A stretch of 8,098 nt of DNA from Methylomarinum sp. (lineage in GTDB: Bacteria > Pseudomonadota > Gammaproteobacteria > Methylococcales > Methylomonadaceae): NCBI GenBank assembly GCA_013139755.1, contig WTAG01000499.1, forward strand, positions 1-8,098. The letters are read 5' to 3'. The notes below the pieces were generated by a model. That model searched no databases, was not told the DNA's origin, and saw nothing but the letters and a program-made list of their open reading frames with translations. Position 1 is the first letter of the stretch. The number at the start of each line of letters is the position of its first letter. Shown one piece after another: positions 6,065-8,098 of this stretch. A program made the translations under genes and the position numbers.

Positions 6065-6567
6065 TAGTCTTTACCGTTTGCTTTTTTATAATCTTCAACA
6101 TCAATGCCTGTTGCTGCACAAATCGTTACTTCATCAGCGGTTAAGCCGTTTTCATCTGTGACTTCAGGATCTTTGCCACCCGTTTGAGTGCCTTGCAATG
6201 CTGCAATCGGTTGGGCTTCTTTTAGATAGGCATTTAAGGCGGCAATCTCTAACGATTCAGCCCAGCCTTTTTGTGCTTCTAATAATCGGCCATCATTTAA
6301 AGCGGCGGTAATTAAATCACCACATTGCTTATCGTTGACCTGGTTAGAAAGTGCGGCCACTTGATTTTGCAAAGCAGTCATGGTTTCTACAGGCACAAAT
6401 TTAGCTGGATCGGGATTAGCACTGTCATTGGCTTTTAAGGCTGCAATTTCATCAGTCAATGGTTCCACTGATGCTGCTGCAAGCTGCATTGTTTTACAAG
6501 CAGCCAGCACTTCTTCATCGGTTGCATTGTCTGAGAGTTTCAGTAATGCCAACAATTCTTTATTCAT
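6064..6567 (-). CDS. nested in-frame scaffold protein (Mu gpZ-like)
   Basis: An internal ATG at 6567 (codon 178 of the protease gene) is preceded by GAGG five bases upstream. It would give a 167-residue protein, MNKELLALLKLSDNATDEE... to the shared stop. The sequence is Ala/Leu/Glu-rich, with a probable coiled coil 'VETMTALQNQVAALSNQVNDK' and acidic ends, which is typical for scaffold proteins. In phage Mu the scaffold gpZ is made from exactly such an internal start within gene I; the same arrangement is known for lambda C/Nu3. The internal Shine-Dalgarno is better than that of the full-length gene. The scaffold would shape the prohead and then be removed by the protease. Confidence 0.8.
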   Translation of the reverse strand: MNKELLALLKLSDNATDEEVLAACKTMQLAAASVEPLTDEIAALKANDSANPDPAKFVPVETMTALQNQVAALSNQVNDKQCGDLITAALNDGRLLEAQKGWAESLEIAALNAYLKEAQPIAALQGTQTGGKDPEVTDENGLTADEVTICAATGIDVEDYKKANGKD

Positions 6568-7098
6568 AGTGTCCTCTTCAGGGTGGGTTTGGGGTAAAAA
6601 ACTAGCTGCAGCCAACTCTATAGCTTGCATATTTTTAATAGCAGGCGAATCGGTTACAGCAACACTAATAAGCTGATTAACCGCACCTGTTGATTTGTGA
6701 TAAGTGAACAAGGGGGAGATATAAAGAAACTCTCCTTTTGCAAAATGTTTTTTAGCAGCAGCAGCCCAAGCAACATTGGTTGCAAACAGGCCTATGGATT
6801 CACGCCACTCAAGCTCTGAACCTGCAAACGTGCCAGCGGCTTCTAATGGTTTCTTATTTTTGGTAAATAGCAGGGACTGATGATCGTAATCGATCAGAAT
6901 ATTATCGTTTGTAGTTAAAGCAGCTATAACAGCTGATGCAAGCGTTGCATCTAAATGCCAAGGCCCTTCACCTGTAAGCGCACCGTCAGGCGCAGTGAAT
7001 TTGCCTGCTGGAAATAGTTGAATGGCATTGTCTTGACTGTCTTGTCCGAGAGGGAAAAGACAGGCGGCGATACCAAGTGGGCTGTTATTTTTGTTCAT
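6064..7098 (-). CDS. Mu gpI-like prohead protease/scaffold precursor
   Basis: The 344-residue protein matches Mu-like I proteins. It has 'AIQLFPAGKFTAPDG...GPW' near residues 25-47, the conserved 'NILIDYDHQSL' (about 66-76) and 'AAGTFAGSELEWRESIGLFATNVAWAAAAKKH'. 'GEFLYISPLFTYHKSTGAV' follows at about 122-140, and then a helical scaffold half. His73 in DYDHQ and Ser128 in YISP are conserved features likely to lie at the active site; I have not proven the catalytic set. It processes the prohead and is auto-cleaved. It is the first gene of the minus-strand cluster here, whereas in Mu gpG precedes it. The ATG at 7098 lacks a Shine-Dalgarno and an in-frame stop lies four codons upstream. Confidence 0.9.
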   Translation of the reverse strand: MNKNNSPLGIAACLFPLGQDSQDNAIQLFPAGKFTAPDGALTGEGPWHLDATLASAVIAALTTNDNILIDYDHQSLLFTKNKKPLEAAGTFAGSELEWRESIGLFATNVAWAAAAKKHFAKGEFLYISPLFTYHKSTGAVNQLISVAVTDSPAIKNMQAIELAAASFLPQTHPEEDTMNKELLALLKLSDNATDEEVLAACKTMQLAAASVEPLTDEIAALKANDSANPDPAKFVPVETMTALQNQVAALSNQVNDKQCGDLITAALNDGRLLEAQKGWAESLEIAALNAYLKEAQPIAALQGTQTGGKDPEVTDENGLTADEVTICAATGIDVEDYKKANGKD

Positions 7099-7156
7099 GT
7101 GGCCAGTTTAGGCCGATGGATCAGGTAAATATCGTGGGAATGAGTTCCGTGGTGAT

Positions 7157-7175
7157 AGGGGCTGTAGCCCTTTTT
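7157..7175 (+). terminator. weak plus-strand terminator-like hairpin in the divergent gap
   Basis: A short stem (AGGGGC/GCCCTT, one G-U pair) with a TGTA loop is followed by five T. It would stop plus-strand transcripts coming out of the head genes before they enter the c4/ant promoter. On the minus strand the same bases lie in the leader of the protease gene. The stem is short, so this is a weak call. The rest of 7099-7224 shows no gene. Confidence 0.3.
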
Positions 7176-7224
7176 ACACCTTAACGGGTATTTTTAGGGT
7201 TGGCAAGGTTGCTAGTTTTTTATA

Positions 7225-7253
7225 TTGACAGAATAGCAAAGTTAATCTAAATT
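7225..7253 (+). promoter_or_regulatory. sigma70-type promoter for the C4 RNA/antirepressor transcript
   Basis: A perfect -35 TTGACA (7225-7230) is followed after 17 bases by TAAATT (7248-7253), which matches four of six -10 positions. Transcription would begin near 7260, giving a leader of about 160 bases before the C4-like RNA and about 290 bases before the antirepressor start codon. The consensus -35 with ideal spacing suggests constitutive activity, as expected for a lysogenic C4-type antisense RNA. Confidence 0.7.
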
Positions 7254-7259
7254 GGTGGC

Positions 7260-7415
7260 TGGTGCTAAAAACACTTTCAAACAGCGGACGACTCTCCCGA
7301 CAGCAGAGAAACCGCAAAATAAACCCTAGTGCTTTTTGCCAACTTTGGCGAAAACATTCAATTTACTGGTTTAGGCGGTTTTTTTATGCCTGTAATTTAG
7401 GCATAAACCCCAATT
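7260..7415 (+). other. structured non-coding leader upstream of the C4-like RNA
   Basis: Several foldable elements are visible. A long-range stem AAACCGC/GCGGTTT (7309-7315 with 7375-7381) runs into a T7 tract (7379-7385), and AAACC/GGTTT (7321-7325 with 7368-7372) lies inside it. The apical 9-bp hairpin 7333-7354 has loop ACTT. A separate 9-bp hairpin at 7383-7407 has a 7-base loop. The first stem and T tract could act as an early terminator. Bases 7294-7301 (CTCCCGAC) duplicate the 3' arm of the C4 stem and could pair with its 5' arm. No convincing gene is present: the GTG-initiated frame here has no Shine-Dalgarno and overlaps the RNA. Confidence 0.5.
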
Positions 7416-7417
7416 AT

Positions 7418-7495
7418 GGTCGGGAGTGCGGAGAATACAATACCCTTCGGGGAAATAATCCTGCCTCTCTGTTTGGAGGTTTTTAGCTCCCGACC
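7418..7495 (+). ncRNA. c4: C4-family antisense RNA
   Basis: The RNA folds into a closed three-way junction. The outer stem is GGTCGGGAG/CTCCCGACC (7418-7426 with 7487-7495, 9 bp). Hairpin 1 is CCC-TTCG-GGG (7443-7452, UUCG tetraloop) and hairpin 2 is CCTC/GAGG (7464-7467 with 7476-7479). Fold, size and location directly upstream of an ant gene match the C4 RNA of phages P1/P7, a family widespread in gammaproteobacterial prophages. C4 blocks translation of the antirepressor message by base pairing. Here CCTCTCTGTTT (7464-7474) is complementary, with one bulged base, to the ant Shine-Dalgarno region AAACAGGAGG. GGGGA plus TAA (7449-7458) can pair with TTA and TCCCC in codons 4-6. An intrinsic terminator follows at once. 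Confidence 0.88.
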
Positions 7496-7522
7496 GCCCA
7501 TTTCTAAAATAAATGGGCTTTT
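7496..7522 (+). terminator. intrinsic terminator between C4 RNA and antirepressor gene
   Basis: An 8-bp stem GCCCATTT/AAATGGGC with a 7-base loop is followed by TTTTAATT. It begins at the base after the C4 outer stem and would define the 3' end of the C4 RNA. The antirepressor gene, 30 bases further on, would then be expressed only by read-through from the shared promoter. Confidence 0.8.
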
Positions 7523-7536
7523 AATTAAAAAATATC

Positions 7537-7569
7537 AAACAGGAGGTCATCATGACCGATTTAATCCCC
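7537..7569 (+). promoter_or_regulatory. C4 antisense target around the antirepressor start
   Basis: AAACAGGAGG (7537-7546) contains the strong AGGAGG Shine-Dalgarno, five bases from ATG 7552. It is complementary to 7464-7474 of the C4-like RNA. TTA (7561-7563) and TCCCC (7565-7569) are complementary to 7449-7458. The order of the two target segments is reversed relative to the RNA, as required for a colinear antisense duplex spanning the start codon. The first match is strong; the second is short and less certain. Confidence 0.65.
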
Positions 7570-8098
7570 ACCCAAACTGCCGATTTCAATGGCGAAACAG
7601 TCAGATCAGTTAATGCCCGAGCTTTACATCAATTCCTTGAAGTGGGTAAAGATTTTGCAACCTGGATAAAAGACCGTATCAACACTTATCAGTTTACTAG
7701 AGACATAGACTTTACACCGCTCCCCAATTCTGGGGAGCGAATGGATAAAGGCGTGCAGGGGTTTATCCCTGGTCTTAACCGTATTGATTACCTGCTCACT
7801 TTAGATATGGCCAAAGAACTAGCGATGTTAGAACGCTCTGAAAAAGGCCGTCAGGTACGCAAATACTTTATCGCCATTGAAAAACAATACCGCGTGGGAA
7901 ATCTGCAAGCACAGCAGATGGCTAAGTTGCTGTTACAAAGTAAGCCATTGTGGAAAAAGATTGCGCGTTACGTGGGCAAAGACCTGAATAATTATGAGAT
8001 AGGTCGATTATTGCAGTGTCATGAAAAAACCGTGCGTAGACATAAGCAACAAATGATCCAATGTGGTTTATTATCGCTGTCTACCGAACTGGCGGTGC
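7552..8098 (+). CDS. ant: AntA/AntB-type phage antirepressor, N-terminal part (runs off right edge)
   Basis: 182 codons are visible from ATG 7552 with no stop; AGGAGG lies five bases upstream. An AntA/AntB domain spans about residues 16-80: 'ETVRSVNARALHQFLEVGKD', 'FATWIKDRI..Y.F....DF', and 'GFIPGLNRIDYLLTLDMAKE'. 'LAMLERSEKGRQVRKYFIAI' follows, the usual extension of the family. Residues about 131-172 (KPLWKKIARYVGKDL, EIGRLLQCHEKTVRRHKQQM) look like a helix-turn-helix region. Such proteins inactivate phage repressors and trigger lytic growth, as P1 Ant1/2 does with C1. Expression is probably held back by the C4-like RNA and the terminator upstream. The gene runs opposite to all head genes here. 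Its repressor target lies outside the window and is unknown. Confidence 0.9.
   Translation, partial: MTDLIPTQTADFNGETVRSVNARALHQFLEVGKDFATWIKDRINTYQFTRDIDFTPLPNSGERMDKGVQGFIPGLNRIDYLLTLDMAKELAMLERSEKGRQVRKYFIAIEKQYRVGNLQAQQMAKLLLQSKPLWKKIARYVGKDLNNYEIGRLLQCHEKTVRRHKQQMIQCGLLSLSTELAV

Noticed and set aside
7219..7224. Minus-strand TATAAA as -10 of a divergent promoter for the protease operon
   Set aside because: No acceptable -35 at 16-18 bases upstream; phage late promoters may need an activator, so the real promoter cannot be identified from sequence.
7262..7486. GTG-initiated 74-codon plus-strand frame across the c4 leader, a possible icd-like gene
   Set aside because: No clear Shine-Dalgarno, start almost at the predicted transcription start, and the frame runs through RNA hairpins and most of the C4 structure; the composition does not resemble Icd or Ash proteins that I know.
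7416..7613. ATG-initiated 65-codon frame overlapping C4 RNA, terminator and the start of ant
   Set aside because: It is fully explained by the RNA elements and the ant gene in another frame; no Shine-Dalgarno.
1..8098. CRISPR array, tRNA or insertion sequence
   Set aside because: No regularly spaced identical repeats with unique spacers, no cloverleaf, and no transposase or terminal inverted repeats seen on either strand.

Overview
The window is part of a Mu-like prophage or phage from what looks like a gammaproteobacterium with moderately AT-rich DNA. I cannot name the host. From about 7.1 kb down to base 1, a tightly packed run of minus-strand genes carries the Mu-type head morphogenesis module: gpI-like protease/scaffold with a nested gpZ-like scaffold gene, a small decoration-type protein, gpT-like major head protein, a FluMu N-domain protein (HI1506-like) and a gp36-like (DUF1320) head-completion protein. 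Genes abut or overlap by one base (TAATG), so they are probably co-transcribed and translationally coupled.

Downstream of gp36, Mu itself goes almost directly to gp37. Here about 3.6 kb lies between gp36 and a gp37/tail-terminator-like gene that runs off the left edge. That interval holds a chimeric 48-codon ORF made by a 42-bp duplication, four unrecognised or weakly recognised small structural-type proteins, a LamG-like (concanavalin-fold) protein, a Gly/Ser/Thr-rich protein built from about eleven 21-24-residue repeats, and a small beta-rich protein. Together these look like virion surface or receptor-binding additions.

At the right end the direction flips. A sigma70-type promoter at 7225-7253 (+) drives a structured leader, a C4-family antisense RNA (7418-7495), an intrinsic terminator (7496-7522), and an AntA/AntB-type antirepressor gene (7552 to beyond the window). 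Two segments of the C4-like RNA are complementary, in colinear antisense order, to the Shine-Dalgarno and the early codons of the antirepressor gene. This is the logic of the phage P1/P7 immI (c4-icd-ant) immunity switch, apparently without an icd gene. The switch lies back-to-back with the capsid-maturation operon.

The most notable oddities are a signal-peptide-like leader on the major capsid protein, the c4/ant switch placed beside head genes, a possible competing fold of the C4 RNA with its own leader, and the duplicated gene start near 3.7 kb.
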